Part shown: piece by piece, positions 43,466 to 55,363 of the stretch | Numbering within the stretch: the stretch's first letter is position 1 | Layout: each line of letters starts with the position of its first letter | From: Epithemia pelagica | Lineage: Eukaryota; Bacillariophyta; Bacillariophyceae; Surirellales; Surirellaceae | Assembly (NCBI GenBank): GCA_946965045.2 | Contig: OX337228.1 | Coordinates: forward strand, 62,001 to 126,000 | Direction: 5' to 3' | Length of the DNA stretch: 64,000 bases | Notes under the pieces: generated by a model | Told to the model about the DNA's origin: nothing | The model's input: only the letters and a program-made list of their open reading frames with translations | Databases searched by the model: none | Program-made: the position numbers and the translations under genes

Positions 43466-46400
43466 ATGACTCGTCTTCTTCTTCTTCTTCTTGGCATGGT
43501 CGTCGGGTGGAATGTCGTACTGCCAGTTCCAACCGTTGTGGCGACTTCTCCTCCGCTTCGAGTACAGGGGAATGCCAAACTGCAAGAGGCACGTCGAACC
43601 TTGCTCGTTCCCGAACCCGTCAATTATCTCGAATTGAATCAAGATCCACCGGGACCCGACACGACTCTGGAACAACCACAACCACAACTCCAGCAAGACG
43701 ACCTGGTTTTGGCCAATGATGAACAGGATCATGATCTTGACAATGACGCCGTGTTGCAACACAATGACCATGACCATGAGGATGACGACACTGCCGGCTT
43801 GTCCTTGCATCGAGCCGTGGAAATTGTCATCATGACGATTTTGCTCGTCTTTTTTGTCTTGGTCCTCGTGTGGACCTTTCGCAATCATTCCTATTACGAT
43901 CCCAATCAACGACGCTGTCCTCCCATGACGAGCAACAATACCAACAACAGCAATACCAATACGAGTCCTACGGCAACGGCCGTGGCGGAGGAACCCACAA
44001 GCACCACACTGGCTTCCTGGTTCCAATGGTGCAAGACGGTGTTTGCTCGTCGTCCCTCTTCATTGGCCGAAGGCAACAACGGCAAGGCCCATTATGCCTG
44101 GCAAGCCGTGCCCACCAATACTACTAGTAGTAGCAGCAGCAATCCTTCCACGTCCCTGGAACAGGGACACGAAGGATCGTACCAACGGCACACTCGAGCG
44201 ACCTCCAATCCGGCGGCAACGACGACCACGAGCAGTCATGGCAGTTGGTATTCGCCAGCCATGACGCAATTAACGTCCCTGTCCAACAGTCTGGGTTCGA
44301 CCTTGTTGTCCAGCACCCATCATTTGCAACAGCATCAGCAACAACAACAACCATCGGGCAGCCAGTCGCTCTACCACATGCTTTACAATACCAATCATCA
44401 TCCGACCAACAATCATCCCAATACCAATAACATGTATTGGTCCATGGCCTTTTGTCAAACTTTGGAACATGCGCAAGAACGGATTCAACACAATTGTCAA
44501 AATACATTTGACAACAATCATCAAAGTCCGCCCAATGGCACGTATACGACCGTCTATTACAATGTGGCGGCCGGAACGCAACAAGTCTTGTATTTTTCCG
44601 CCACCCAATTGCACTTTACCCCCCTGGCGTCGTCGTCCTCGACGGCACCCACGACACCACGAACGGGTGCTACGACCCATCACCACCAAAACAAGTCTCG
44701 CGTCACGGCTCCTTCTACAAACACCAATGCCACAGCAACGACGACCACAAATGACCACAATGCCTTGGAAGGATGGACCATTACGGGTCGCGGCAATGAT
44801 TCCGATGGTCCCTTTACCATTTTGTATGGAAGGGCGGCGGCCAGTGGCGAATTGTATTGGATTCAAGCCGCCCCCCATCACACCAGCACGACCACACCGT
44901 CGTCGGCCAGTCATGGTCCGGGAACGGTCGTCTTGCATTGGGCCTTGTTGAATGGAGACGATGATTCCTTGACGGGCTGTTCCATTGCCTCGACGGCCTC
45001 GTCCATGGACGAACGGCATTATTATTCTCATGTCCGATTGCATCGACCCTACCTCCAAGCCTTGTATCAAGCACGAGAACGGGTCATTCAAGAAGAACAG
45101 CAACCACAACCACAACAACAGCAACATGCAGACCAGGGGTTGTACCCAGAGTCCGCCAGCACGACGACAACGGGAAGCACAACGACTAGTACTAGTACAT
45201 GGATGGGACCTGGCTTGTGGTCGTCCTGGCATCCTCTCAAGAGAATGCACACCACCACCAAGACTTTGCCGCACACGCCCCTTCCCCAATCGTCCGTGTC
45301 GTCGTCCTTGTCCTTGTCATTATCACCCCAAGTCTTGTTGTTTGCTCCCACCAATGGCACCTATCAATGCAGTTATTACGACAAGGGCATTCGGTATTGG
45401 GTCACTTTGGAATTGCAATTCACCTTGGAACAAGTCGTCGAATCCAATAATCCTACTAGCAGCAGTACTACGGGTGGTACCACAGCCGTCCTCCCAGCTC
45501 ATGAGGAGGATGAGGATGACGATGAGGATGATGACGATGACAATGAAAAGGCTCAGGGGCAAGAACAAGGAGGGGAAGCAACCGCACTGGTCGCAGCCGA
45601 ACACCACCATCACCACCACCCGGATGTAGAAGACGATGGAGCATCCTCACCGACTGATGCTCGCACGGCCTCGACGGCAGCGACAGCAACATCGTCGTCC
45701 GATGCTTCTTCGTCGTCGTTTACACGATCCTATTGGATTTGGAACGTGTCGGGTCACGGTCACATTTCACCCTCCTCCATTCAACCACCCCGAAAATTCC
45801 GTATCGTCGAAGGTCGAGTGTCGGCCACGACCGGCAAAACGTATTGGGTCGAACAAGAAGACGAAGAAGAACCACCCCAATCGAGTACTAGTAGTAGTAC
45901 AGCACTCAAGGCACCACCTACAACATCCTCGTCTCCCGAGCCCTCCAAGAATTCAACACAACAAGTTCCGTTGCCACCCACCAACGAACCCAACCAGACG
46001 ACGAGTACTTCCCACAAGGATGCACTTGGAGGACCAGAACAGCAACTCGACACCAAAAAGAAAACTTTGCACCGAAGACGACTGCATCATCCAGAGGGTC
46101 CTCCCCAAAGCTTGACGACTGGTCACTTTTCGTTTGTGAATCAAGATTTTGTCGGATGGCGACAAGCCAACAATGATGCTCCCAGTGTTCGATATCCCGA
46201 GTTTTATCTCGTCCACGAAGACAAGCAACATCCCGGACAGGCCTATCAAATGTCGTACGAGTTGGCCAAATCCAATGTCCAATACGACATTCAAGCCGCC
46301 AGTTCCTCGGCCGGCCTGTATACCCATTACTACGCCAATCGGCGATACTATACGCCCATGAGTGGAACCTATACCTTTTGCTTTCATGACTATTTGCATC

Positions 46401-47368
46401 CTCCGCCCAATCATCATTCCCATCACCGCAATCCCATGACGACCTCGCGTCATGAAACTCTCTTGTCGTCCACCCTACAATTGCACTTTGAAGCCCTGCA
46501 CGACACGGATCAACAGGACCAGGACGCCGGTGACAATCCTAACCGAAACGGCGAGAACCATGCATCCGGAGGACAACAAGACCAGGCCCAACAACCCAAG
46601 AGTTGGAAAATCACCGGATCGGGAACCAATGCGGCCGATGGAAGTGAATTTACCATTGTGGAAGGGTTGGTTTCGGCGAGTGGCAAGGCCTACTGGGTCC
46701 AGAAAACGACTCGGACAGCTGCCCCACCGTCTCCCCCTCCTTGTCCAGCACCGCTCTTGACACAACTTCCCATTCCTCAACCTGTCGTCTCCCAAGAAGA
46801 ACAAGACAAGTTTCCTCAAGGTCGACGACGTCCCTATCGTCCAGGACTAGAGCTTGATGAGAATGAAAACGAATATGTCTTGTCCACGGGCGAATTTGTC
46901 TTTGTCTTACCGTCTCCATCGACCATGACGCATCGTTCGCGCGGACAACCACAAACACCGCCGTCGCAGCGACCCCAAGAACCCATTATGGAATTCCGTG
47001 GTGGATGGCATAATATTCGAGGCCATAAACGATGGTACGAAAAGTTTTATTTCACCAGTCCTTCCTGGTGGTATGGACCGGGAGGACGGGGAACCACGGG
47101 TGCTCCTTCCAGCATGATGACGGCGCCTCCGGCAACCGGACAAGCCTTTGTGCCTCCCACCACGACGACCGCAACAACCACCCCCATGAGACCAGCAGCT
47201 TCCACGCTGCCCTCGGTGGTGGTGGCTTCGTCCCCTACCGTGGGGATTCCTCCCCCTCCTCCTCCGCCACCACCACCGCCTGTTCCCAGTCACAATCACA
47301 ACAACAACAACAACAACAGTACCAATGGCTCCACCCCACACACCAGCACAACTCTTTCGCAACAATAA
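43466..47368 (+). CDS. Large membrane protein with three copies of a novel domain
   Basis: A single exon encodes 1300 residues. The ATG at 43466 gives a clear signal peptide (MTRLLLLLLGMVVGWNVVLP). An acidic luminal segment with many Asp and His follows, then a transmembrane helix at about 117-138 (VEIVIMTILLVFFVLVLVW). The rest should be cytosolic. It contains three related domains at about 357-495, 628-891 and 966-1147. Each opens with NGTY or SGTY, has a strand such as LxLHFxxL, then WxIxGxG (WTITGRGN, WNVSGHGH, WKITGSGT), then FxIxEGxVSAxxGKxYWV, and, in the second and third, LTTGHFSFV or LSTGEFVFV. The same pattern occurs once in the Gly/Arg-rich family. The tail has an 11-Pro run (about 1261-1271) and poly-Asn. 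Linkers are Ser/Thr/Asp-rich. Function unknown; it could be a membrane scaffold. Confidence 0.72.
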   Translation: MTRLLLLLLGMVVGWNVVLPVPTVVATSPPLRVQGNAKLQEARRTLLVPEPVNYLELNQDPPGPDTTLEQPQPQLQQDDLVLANDEQDHDLDNDAVLQHNDHDHEDDDTAGLSLHRAVEIVIMTILLVFFVLVLVWTFRNHSYYDPNQRRCPPMTSNNTNNSNTNTSPTATAVAEEPTSTTLASWFQWCKTVFARRPSSLAEGNNGKAHYAWQAVPTNTTSSSSSNPSTSLEQGHEGSYQRHTRATSNPAATTTTSSHGSWYSPAMTQLTSLSNSLGSTLLSSTHHLQQHQQQQQPSGSQSLYHMLYNTNHHPTNNHPNTNNMYWSMAFCQTLEHAQERIQHNCQNTFDNNHQSPPNGTYTTVYYNVAAGTQQVLYFSATQLHFTPLASSSSTAPTTPRTGATTHHHQNKSRVTAPSTNTNATATTTTNDHNALEGWTITGRGNDSDGPFTILYGRAAASGELYWIQAAPHHTSTTTPSSASHGPGTVVLHWALLNGDDDSLTGCSIASTASSMDERHYYSHVRLHRPYLQALYQARERVIQEEQQPQPQQQQHADQGLYPESASTTTTGSTTTSTSTWMGPGLWSSWHPLKRMHTTTKTLPHTPLPQSSVSSSLSLSLSPQVLLFAPTNGTYQCSYYDKGIRYWVTLELQFTLEQVVESNNPTSSSTTGGTTAVLPAHEEDEDDDEDDDDDNEKAQGQEQGGEATALVAAEHHHHHHPDVEDDGASSPTDARTASTAATATSSSDASSSSFTRSYWIWNVSGHGHISPSSIQPPRKFRIVEGRVSATTGKTYWVEQEDEEEPPQSSTSSSTALKAPPTTSSSPEPSKNSTQQVPLPPTNEPNQTTSTSHKDALGGPEQQLDTKKKTLHRRRLHHPEGPPQSLTTGHFSFVNQDFVGWRQANNDAPSVRYPEFYLVHEDKQHPGQAYQMSYELAKSNVQYDIQAASSSAGLYTHYYANRRYYTPMSGTYTFCFHDYLHPPPNHHSHHRNPMTTSRHETLLSSTLQLHFEALHDTDQQDQDAGDNPNRNGENHASGGQQDQAQQPKSWKITGSGTNAADGSEFTIVEGLVSASGKAYWVQKTTRTAAPPSPPPCPAPLLTQLPIPQPVVSQEEQDKFPQGRRRPYRPGLELDENENEYVLSTGEFVFVLPSPSTMTHRSRGQPQTPPSQRPQEPIMEFRGGWHNIRGHKRWYEKFYFTSPSWWYGPGGRGTTGAPSSMMTAPPATGQAFVPPTTTTATTTPMRPAASTLPSVVVASSPTVGIPPPPPPPPPPPVPSHNHNNNNNNSTNGSTPHTSTTLSQQ

Positions 47369-48368
47369 CCACATCGCAACAATCACCAAACCATCATACC
47401 TTTGCACAGTACCAATCTTTCCAAAATCAGAACCCGATCATATGAAAAAAGGAATAGAAACAAAGTCGTCATAGCTTGCTGGCAACATCCAAAGACGACA
47501 ATCTAGTAGTACATAATAATATCTTTCAATTCTCTCCGCGTAAACCACTGATCGGGGACGCTCCTGAAGTGGTTCCAAAGAAAAGACAAAACTCGAAAAG
47601 TTCTAGACGAAAAAAAGTGTCCTAAGGAGTGTATCTAGATCCTCAAATAGATAGGAGTAGCGACTAGCGACTATGGCGTATGTGTCAATGTACATATTGC
47701 AGTCGTGATTCTCTCCAGTCATGCTTCGGTCGCAGAACGAGATTAGGAACGCATGCACGCACGTACTTGCATGGGACCTGACGTTGGGTCGGTCGATAAC
47801 CAGCATCTACCCCTCCAAACGACGAATAGATCCCATCGAATCCGTCATGGAACAAAAGGCTCTTCTTTCTCAAGGTTCGAGATCCGTCATGGAACAAAAG
47901 GCTCTTCTTTCTCAAGGTTCGAAGTTCGAAGCGAGAGAAGCAATTCACGACTTTTAAATCTCATCGACCATGACAAAGGGAAGCAATTCATAAACAAAAA
48001 TTGATAGTGTTAACTACCCACAACAAAATGGGAGTGATTCTCAAGCCCTTGGAATAGATTTCGTGTTTCACGAGGAGAAGGGTTTCCAACCGTTTTGAAA
48101 ATCCTGCCTCTCGTTGTAGCATGGCTTGGCTTGCTCCATTTGTCCAACTTTCCTCCTTTATTCCTCCATTGGTATCTCATTCGTTTTCATTGTGGTATTT
48201 TTGATTGTATATCCAGTGTAACTCTCGTTCGTATTCCATGTTATAGTTGTGAATTGTGATTGAAACAAAGAACACAACCATGTACTCTTGTTGTTGTATC
48301 GAAAATGACAAGGATGGGTCCACACCAGAAAAACGGATGATTTCAAGACTGTATCACAGAAGCAGTCG
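47369..48368. other. Intergenic with a 42-bp direct repeat
   Basis: A 42-bp unit (TCCGTCATGGAACAAAAGGC, then TCTTCTTTCTCAAGGTTCGA) at 47841-47882 is repeated at 47883-47920, with the same phase in all frames (period 42). The rest is unremarkable 3' flank of the two convergent genes. Confidence 0.6.
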
Positions 48369-48865
48369 TTACAATCCCAGGGATTGCAAATAGGCATTGA
48401 ATTGTTGGACCGTCGCTTGCAATTGCGCAATGGCTTCTTGCACGGCGGTTTGCAAGGGTGGCGGGGCACTGGTCCCTCCGGCTTGATGGGCGGCTCGTGC
48501 CGAATGTTCCAAGGCATAGGAAGCGTCTCGCACTTGATGGCACATGAGGTTGGCCGAAGCACCCTTGAGCAAATGAGCACTCCGCATTATTTGTTCAAAG
48601 GGTTTATCGGCAGGATTCTGATATGTAGAACAAACAAGTCAAAAAGCAGAAAGGTGGACAAACATGACGCATTAGAAGACGATTGAAATCAGTGAATCTT
48701 TTTGCTCATGATTTGCAGCAAGCATAATCGTACCTGTATGACGTTCCCAATGGCCTCTAACTGAGCACCGGCTTCTGTTCTCAAATCGACCAACAATTCT
48801 TTCAAGAATTCTTCATCGTTACCACATTGGTCCATGGCATCATTCCATTGAATGACATTGGACAT
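48369..48865 (-). CDS. Histidine-containing phosphotransfer (HPt) protein
   Basis: Two exons (48734-48865 and 48369-48617, complement) give 126 residues with a 116-nt intron (GTACGA and ATCAG) between full codons. HPt proteins carry a phosphoryl group on His between hybrid histidine kinases and response regulators. The phospho-acceptor motif is AHLLKGASANL (the family pattern is xHxLKGxSxxxG), on a helix after EEFLKELLVDLRTEAGAQLE and before a second helical pair (RDASYALEHSARAA and VQEAIAQLQATVQQFNAYLQ). Length and helix arrangement match the family. There is no transmembrane segment, so it should be soluble. The start MSNVIQWNDAMDQCG is the only good ATG. Confidence 0.85.
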
Positions 48866-51727
48866 GATTGTTGAAATTTCTGTGGCTGATTAGTTTGGCC
48901 TGATTGTGTGCGCGTTTGCTCCGCTCGATAAACTACGAAGAGAGTAATAACAGAGGAATCAATCCAGGTTTCTGGTTTTCGTTCGTTGGTGCGTCGTTGT
49001 TGGAATCCTTAACAAAACACAAAAAACAACATTAGATTGTGACAACAAACAGAGGCACGCCCATTGGCAAAGAAACGCACAACCCAAATCACCATTATGT
49101 CCAATGGTTGTCGAAGCAAACACGACACAACGTCCTCTTCGAAACAATCAGCGCTCAGTCTCGCACTCACCTCACAAACTTCAAAGTGATCAGATTGTGA
49201 TCCACGACGAAAGATCTGCAAAGATTGAAACTCTGGGATGGAATGCGAAGAGTTTGAAAGGGAACCAATGTGAACACGATGAGAGATGAGGGGGGAGATG
49301 ATGCGCAACTGACGAAAGACTGTGCGTTGATGAGAACGATCATGCATAGCTATGTGGAGAATGGGGACCTCCTAAACTTAATTATTGGGACTACTGAGTA
49401 CTGAGAGTACGATCCGGTCTTAGCTATAGTACACGTCGCTCTTGAGTGACCAGTAACCAAAGGTCTCCAATGTCATATGTCATGCATGGAAACTTCTCAA
49501 GGAGATGCGGTCTGCTAGGATGATCGCTAATGATTAGCGACAATTTAGCGACAATCATGGCAAAAAGCATGGACAGAATAAGAAATGCTAAGTAGTCGTA
49601 TTCCAATGTCATATACTTAGCAATGAATAGATTCAATTTGATGAGAAACCAAGACTAAAATGTTAATAATCTCTACATTTAAGACTGGTTCCATTGTGGG
49701 CAGGGATATTTCAGAGGGGTCCCAATTTGAGTTCGTTACATAGATCAACTCGTCTTTGAATGCTCTTTCGATTGGTTCAATATATGCCTCGCCAAATTAA
49801 GATATACACTTTGAAATATTGGACTAAAGTATGGCCGGCAAAATTTTAGTATTCAAAACCCTAATGTGAGATGTGCTAGAAGGTACGTAAAAACGGTACT
49901 GCAGTCGCGCACGTGAATGACAATAGGGGTATATCGCGCGCATACCGCGCAAAACTTTCAAGCTTGATTTCTCGAAAAGTGGATTTTTCAAATATCCCTG
50001 GTGACGATGGAATCAGTCTTATTTACGTATACGAGTAGGGATTCATTAGTATTGTGCCCACAATTCGTTGCTGGTTGGGTTCATTAATGTAGTAGTGTAC
50101 GTTGATCAAAAGTTTTCCCGAACGTCTCTCAAAAAGCTATCCTAAAACTCCGAACGTCTCTCAAAAAGCTATCCGAAAGTCTTTCATTTCACTTTTTAAA
50201 GGCTTCATAGCGAAATGAGAGACATTCGGGGAAACTTTCAATTTTAGGGATAGGGTTAAACTGGGGAATGTAGTTGAAGTGGCACTGACAAGACAACTAG
50301 GGTCATTTTATTTAAGAAAAGTCAGTAATGGAGACATGGACGGTCACTGGATGGTCTGTCCGAATGTCAGTCTATCTTTTGAAAGTTTCTCCGAACGTCT
50401 CTCGTGAAAGTCCCTCGTTTCACTCCTCTCAGGGGAGTGAGATCTCTGTGCAGGATTCGTCCAATTCGTACCAACTACCAAAACTAGTAGAGGAGGAAGC
50501 TATGAGATTATGAGATACCTTCCTAAGTTCCTGCTCTTTTGTTCGATAGAGCTATGGAATATATAATGGGTATGTCATAATATGTCAAATGTCAAGTGTC
50601 AAACCCACTCTTCGTGTTTGGATTTTGGATCTTGGATTTTTGATTGCCCACGCTGTATGCTGTATGGTGTATGGTCCATCCGATATCCGATGGTGGGAGT
50701 GGTGAGGTTTCGATGGTGACAAACGCGAACTTTTCTTCTCAGGTCGGTTTGCACTTGAATCTAGAATCTACCGGCTCATGGAAACCAGAAATTTGGACAA
50801 TCACTCAGCATCCGAAAAAATAGATTCAATGAGAAGTCAGAAGTCAGAAAAATAATAAGAAATAATAGCGGGTCGAAAGGAGAGTGGTCTCCCTTCCAAT
50901 CCTTTCCTTCCTTCCTTTCACCTGTCTCAACAGGAGACAGGAGACAGGAGGTATTTCAAGTTTCGAGTTTCTACTCCATCTCGAAGTGCACTCATGTCTC
51001 ATGTTGTCATGATGTGTCATGTGACAGTGAGTGTTTGCGAATCCGAATCCACACCCGACACAGCTACTTCTTCTTGGTCGACTTTAGTTCATGCTTTGGG
51101 GAGAGGAGTGCCGCATGGAAAAGGTTGACATGAGCATTGTTCTCGTTGGTGCAATCTCACATGTAGGCATTTGAGATTGGAAAAGGGTCGCTGGATGAAT
51201 CGGACAACCACATTATCTCATGATACATTCATTGTGTGCGTTTTTCTAGATAGAAACCCGTTGCTTTCTTTCTAGGAAGACGGCTCGTGTTCCGGAATCC
51301 TTTTCGAGCGAATCTCTAGGTAGAAGAGAGGGGAAAACTAGAATATAGTCTATGGAGGAAATGGTGACGACGAGATAATGGCCTTTCGTACGATCGACGA
51401 TACCCAGATACTCCTAGAATCTATGCCGGCACGTGCTATCTCCTAAGATCTGAAAGTCTGAGCACATGCAGTCATAGACTCAGTCGAATACTATGCCCTA
51501 AATCGCCAGGTTCCCGGGAGCACGCCGGTATGAGTAGCAAAAAAATCCTAACTTTTTACCGAGCTTTCACGTGTCCATGGCGCATGCTGGCAACATCTGT
51601 ATAGTATAGCTACGCAATTATAGCGTACATATAAGCGCGCTCGCGTACTCGGAACGACACTAGGCACATGCTTTTGTGCGCATAGGGAACATAGAAACAC
51701 ACGTGCACCAACGACTTGCCCTCACAA
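48866..51727. other. Gene-poor, A+T-richer intergenic stretch
   Basis: About 2.9 kb contains no supportable gene. From about 49370 onward the composition is richer in A+T than the flanking genes and codon-like structure disappears. There are short local repeats: TAGCGACAAT twice at about 49535-49555, GGAGACAGGAGACAGGAG near 50935, and the inverted repeat listed separately at 50108-50240. Near 51300-51660 the sequence is mixed, with no ORF. Confidence 0.55.
50108..50240. repeat. Small inverted and direct repeat cluster
   Basis: CGAACGTCTCTCAAAAAGCT with ATCC occurs twice (about 50120 and 50152). A reversed related stretch, GAGAGACATTCGGGGAAA, follows at about 50217-50235, so TTTCCCGAACGTCTCTC and its near complement face each other across roughly 100 nt. 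Another related copy, TCTCCGAACGTCTCTCGTGA, is at about 50388. This could be a decayed foldback element. Confidence 0.6.
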
Positions 51728-51786
51728 TATTTTTGTTGAGCCATGGTTCTCAAAGATTCTTTGAGAACCATGGCTCAACAAAAATA
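51728..51786. repeat. Perfect 29-bp palindrome upstream of MATE gene
   Basis: Arms 51728-51756 and 51758-51786 are exact reverse complements around a single T at 51757. Each arm contains TTGTTGAGCCATGGTTCTCA. It lies about 200 nt upstream of the transporter start, so it could be in the promoter or the 5' leader. Confidence 0.95.
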
Positions 51787-51983
51787 CCCACGATCGAGAA
51801 GAAGAGAACTAAACCACACAGCGCCAAACTATAAAGTCGGACGCAGACGCACACTCGAGAGAGAGAGAGATACTAGAGTGGCCTCCTCAGCTGAAAGTCT
51901 GAAACAATTGGACATCTTCTTTTTCTTGTGTGTGCTGGAGTCGACGAAACGAACGACAGCGACTTCACCGTTTTTCGAGACGA

Positions 51984-54750
51984 ATGATGCATGACACGGC
52001 GACTACAATGGAATCTACTCCAGATACAACAATCCTCACGACGAGAATCATACTGACCAAGGAGAATATTTCCACAGTCCTGCTTTCCAGCAATGCAGAC
52101 GACGACGACGACGAGTATGAGACCTACGACGACGACGACGACGATGGATTTTCCAACTATGTGGAAACCACAGTGGATCCGAGTCCATGGGCCTTGATCT
52201 TGACCATTTTCATTTCCATTCTATGCATTGCCTCCATTCCCTTGTTGATTCATTGTTGGAGAAGGAGGAGAAAGAGGGTCCATTCCAAACAACAGCAAAA
52301 CGGAGCACAACACGTAGCACAGCAACGAGACCAAGAACCAACGACGACGACAACAACAACAATACCATCCGAGGAGACAACGACCCACGAGGCAACCCTT
52401 GTCGTTGCGAATCCATCAAACGATGCATTACGGGATGAACCCTCATTGTCGTCCTTGCAGCCGATTCCACCACAGCTTCCTGTTCAATTCAAAGACCAGC
52501 AAACCAAAGCCAATGACTCGTTGCAAGTCGTCCTTTCCAACCCATCTGCTACGGCAAACACAAACAAAACAACTGTTCTTGCCTCGAGAGACCACAGCCA
52601 TGAGACTCCTACTACTACTACTGCTAGAACCAATCTCCTGGAGGAATACCTAGACTCGGGTGCCATGTGGCATCCCAAGCACAAGGATGTCCGTCGAATT
52701 GTCGGTGGAGCGGAAGCCATTCAACAAGTCTTGTTGCCGGCCATGGGTGTGGGCGCAACAACAGACGCGGAACCAATCGATGGCAACGACGATAAGGACA
52801 GCAAGGAGGATCCGCAACCACTCGGTGAACCGATTCCCAAGGATGCTCCATCAAAGTCATCGTCATCATCATCATCCTTGTCATTGCCACACATGGGTAC
52901 CGAAGATTCGTCCTATTCTGCCGGTGGTGAAGTGTCCAAATCGGGCCCACGTCGTTCAAACTCCTTGCGGTTCTTCTGCTGTTGCCACAGCACCAAGAAA
53001 CGCTACCAGTTTTATCGCTTTGACGATGATATGAAATCCATTATTCAGTTGGCCATCCCCTTTACCTTGCATACCTTTATCATTCACATTTTTGAATTGC
53101 TGGAACTGGCCATTATTGGTCGATTGGTGGGTATTAACGAATTGTCGGCCGTCTTGGTGGTGGACACGGTCTTGTCCTTGGCCACCATGTTTCTCGAAGG
53201 ATCCATTACCAGTTTGTATACACTCTGCAGTCAAGCAGTGGGCGCGCAGGAAGATTACTTGGCCGGTCAATACGTTCAAATTGCCGTGGTGTTTTATCAA
53301 GTCACCTTTATTCCCATGGGTGTGATTGGCTGGTTCGTTCTCGAAGACATTGTTCGATTGTTTGGATTTGATCAAGAAGTGGCCGATCTTGCCGTGAGCT
53401 ATGCCACGATTGAGTTTGTCGGGTATCTCTTTATGGTGTATACAGAAGGCATTGGCTACCTCTTGGAGGTGACGGGATACGAAAAGTTTTCGGCTGGATT
53501 TGATGTCATAAATGCCGTGATTGGTTTTGTCTCTCTCTTTATCATGGCCAAATACGGTGAGCCGTCCTTGAGGGATATTGCCTTGTTGGGGTTGGCCATT
53601 GATATCCTATTTTCCATTCTCGTGGTTGCTGTGACAGTGAATCGTCGGTGGTTGAATCGACATCACTGGGCCGGAATGGTGGGGAACTTTGCTCCCTCCA
53701 ACTGGGAAGCGGTCCGTGTCTTTTTCAAAACGTCCATCCCACTGTCGTTGGGCTATATCATGTCCACGGGCGAGTGGGAAGTCTTGACCATCTTGGCGGG
53801 TGTTATGGGACCCGCCGAGGTCGCCGCCTGGAGTTTGTTGGGATGGTTGTGGGATGCCATTGAGGAAGTGAGTTTGGCCGTGGCCGACGCAGCCGAAGTC
53901 AAGGTGGCCAAGTTCTTGGCATCCGGGCAGGTTGTGCGGGCCCAAACCTTGGCGCACAAATCCTTATTTCTGGGCTGCCTTGTCTCCGTCATCTTTTCCG
54001 TACCCATCTTGGCACTCCAACCTGTTCTTCCAAAGCTTTTCACGACGGATGAAACACTTCAAGAACTGTTGCGTCAGCTCATTCCGTTTGTCGCAGTTGG
54101 GAACGTGGCACTCATGTTTGGGTCCATGTGCTGGACCATTTTGGGTGCCCAGGGTCGGTATGGCCTCGCCACCGCCATGGGATTCCTGGGAAGTTGGGCC
54201 GTTACATTGCCCTTGTCAGTCTTGCTTACCTTGGCGTGGAACTGGGACCTGCAAGGCGTCGCGGGTGCCGTCGTGATTGGGTATGCCTGTTCCGGAGCTC
54301 TGAATGCCGCGGTACTGTTTCAATCCGATTGGGAAAAGCTTTCCGCTCGGGTTGTTCGAGATACCATCAAGGCGGCTGGATCGTCCACCATGAAGTTGTT
54401 GAAGGAAGGTAATTTGGACTTGAGTAATGACGACATGGTACCACCAATCCAGGATTTTGACGATTATGACTGGAATGAGCTACCAGAGTTTGGTACGTTG
54501 TAGAAACACGGTGGATGTGTCTGACAGCATGAGAAACTGAATGACGCTCACGTATTTTTCTTCATTTCATTATCTAGTACAAGCCGCAGCTTCTGTGTTG
54601 GGTTATACCAAAGATTTGTGGGATAAGGAAATGGAGCCTCCGGCTTCCGAACTTGAGTGGAATCAAATGAGTGCTGAACAACAAGAAGCAGCCGGAGTTA
54701 TAGGATATGACCAGAGACGGTGGGACGCCGATGATGAAAGTCAAAAGTAG
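51984..54750 (+). CDS. MATE-family efflux transporter with long N-terminus and LGY/WD tail
   Basis: Two exons (51984-54492, 54578-54750) give 893 residues. MATE proteins export organic cations or metabolites by H+ or Na+ antiport across the plasma, vacuolar or organelle membrane. The N-terminal 340 residues are extra: an acidic stretch, one hydrophobic helix (WALILTIFISILCIASIPLL) followed by WRRRRKRVHSK, and a Ser/Thr-rich region. The MATE core starts around IIQLAIPFTLHTFIIHIFEL and includes LEGSITSLYTLCSQAVGAQ, the variant of the family CGQAxGA motif, then EVAAWSLLGWLWDAIEEVSL. The second exon adds a tail with two related units, VQAAASVLGYTKDLWD and QEAAGVIGYDQRRWD. The intron is GTACGT...TCTAG, 85 nt. 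Reading through without splicing stops a few codons later (GTL). The tail makes the spliced form more likely. Confidence 0.85.
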
Positions 54751-55363
54751 CAGTAGCAGCAGCAGCAACGGAGATATTGAAGACTCTGGGAGCAAGCACG
54801 ATGGGTCCAAGGGCAGTGCCCATCCAGGAAATACCAGTTATGAGCAACATCAGATGGCTACCGTTGATACCGACGAAGAGTGGGATGAATCCCCATCAGT
54901 AATCATCGATACCGAGTTGCAAAGACACTCGCTTTCCAAGATTATATTTGAGGAACTAGCCTTCTCCGGTCGTACAAATGCCGATTTTGCTATCAAGGAA
55001 TCGAAGACGTGGTGAGAGTACAAAGAAAGTTCTCATTGGATGTTACTTATTGGGAAAAGCCAAAAAGACCCGTGCATACAACCAGAAGTAGCTGTTATCA
55101 ATCCAACATTCGGCTTGGCTAAGTGGGTATCAAGAATTGAACCAGGAAACCGACAATCGCATATATTATTGAAATCAGGATGAACGCAATGGCGGCGGAC
55201 TGAGCAAAAGCTCCGAACAGATGGTAAATAATGATTCCATAGATCCTTGTAGATGTACCTGCTTTCGAGGAGGTTACATCAATGATTCGTTAGTGCGTAT
55301 CATAGTACAAGGCCCTTTCGGAGTAGTAATACGTATCGATTTCGTCGAGGCTCTCAACATGGG
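54751..55363. other. Convergent intergenic region with overlapping frame
   Basis: After the transporter stop at 54750 a different frame stays open to 55015 (containing SSSSSSSNGDIEDSGSKHD and later DEEWDESPS). It starts inside the transporter tail, so it may be a former extension lost by frameshift or chance. From 55016 to 55363 I see nothing. Confidence 0.4.
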
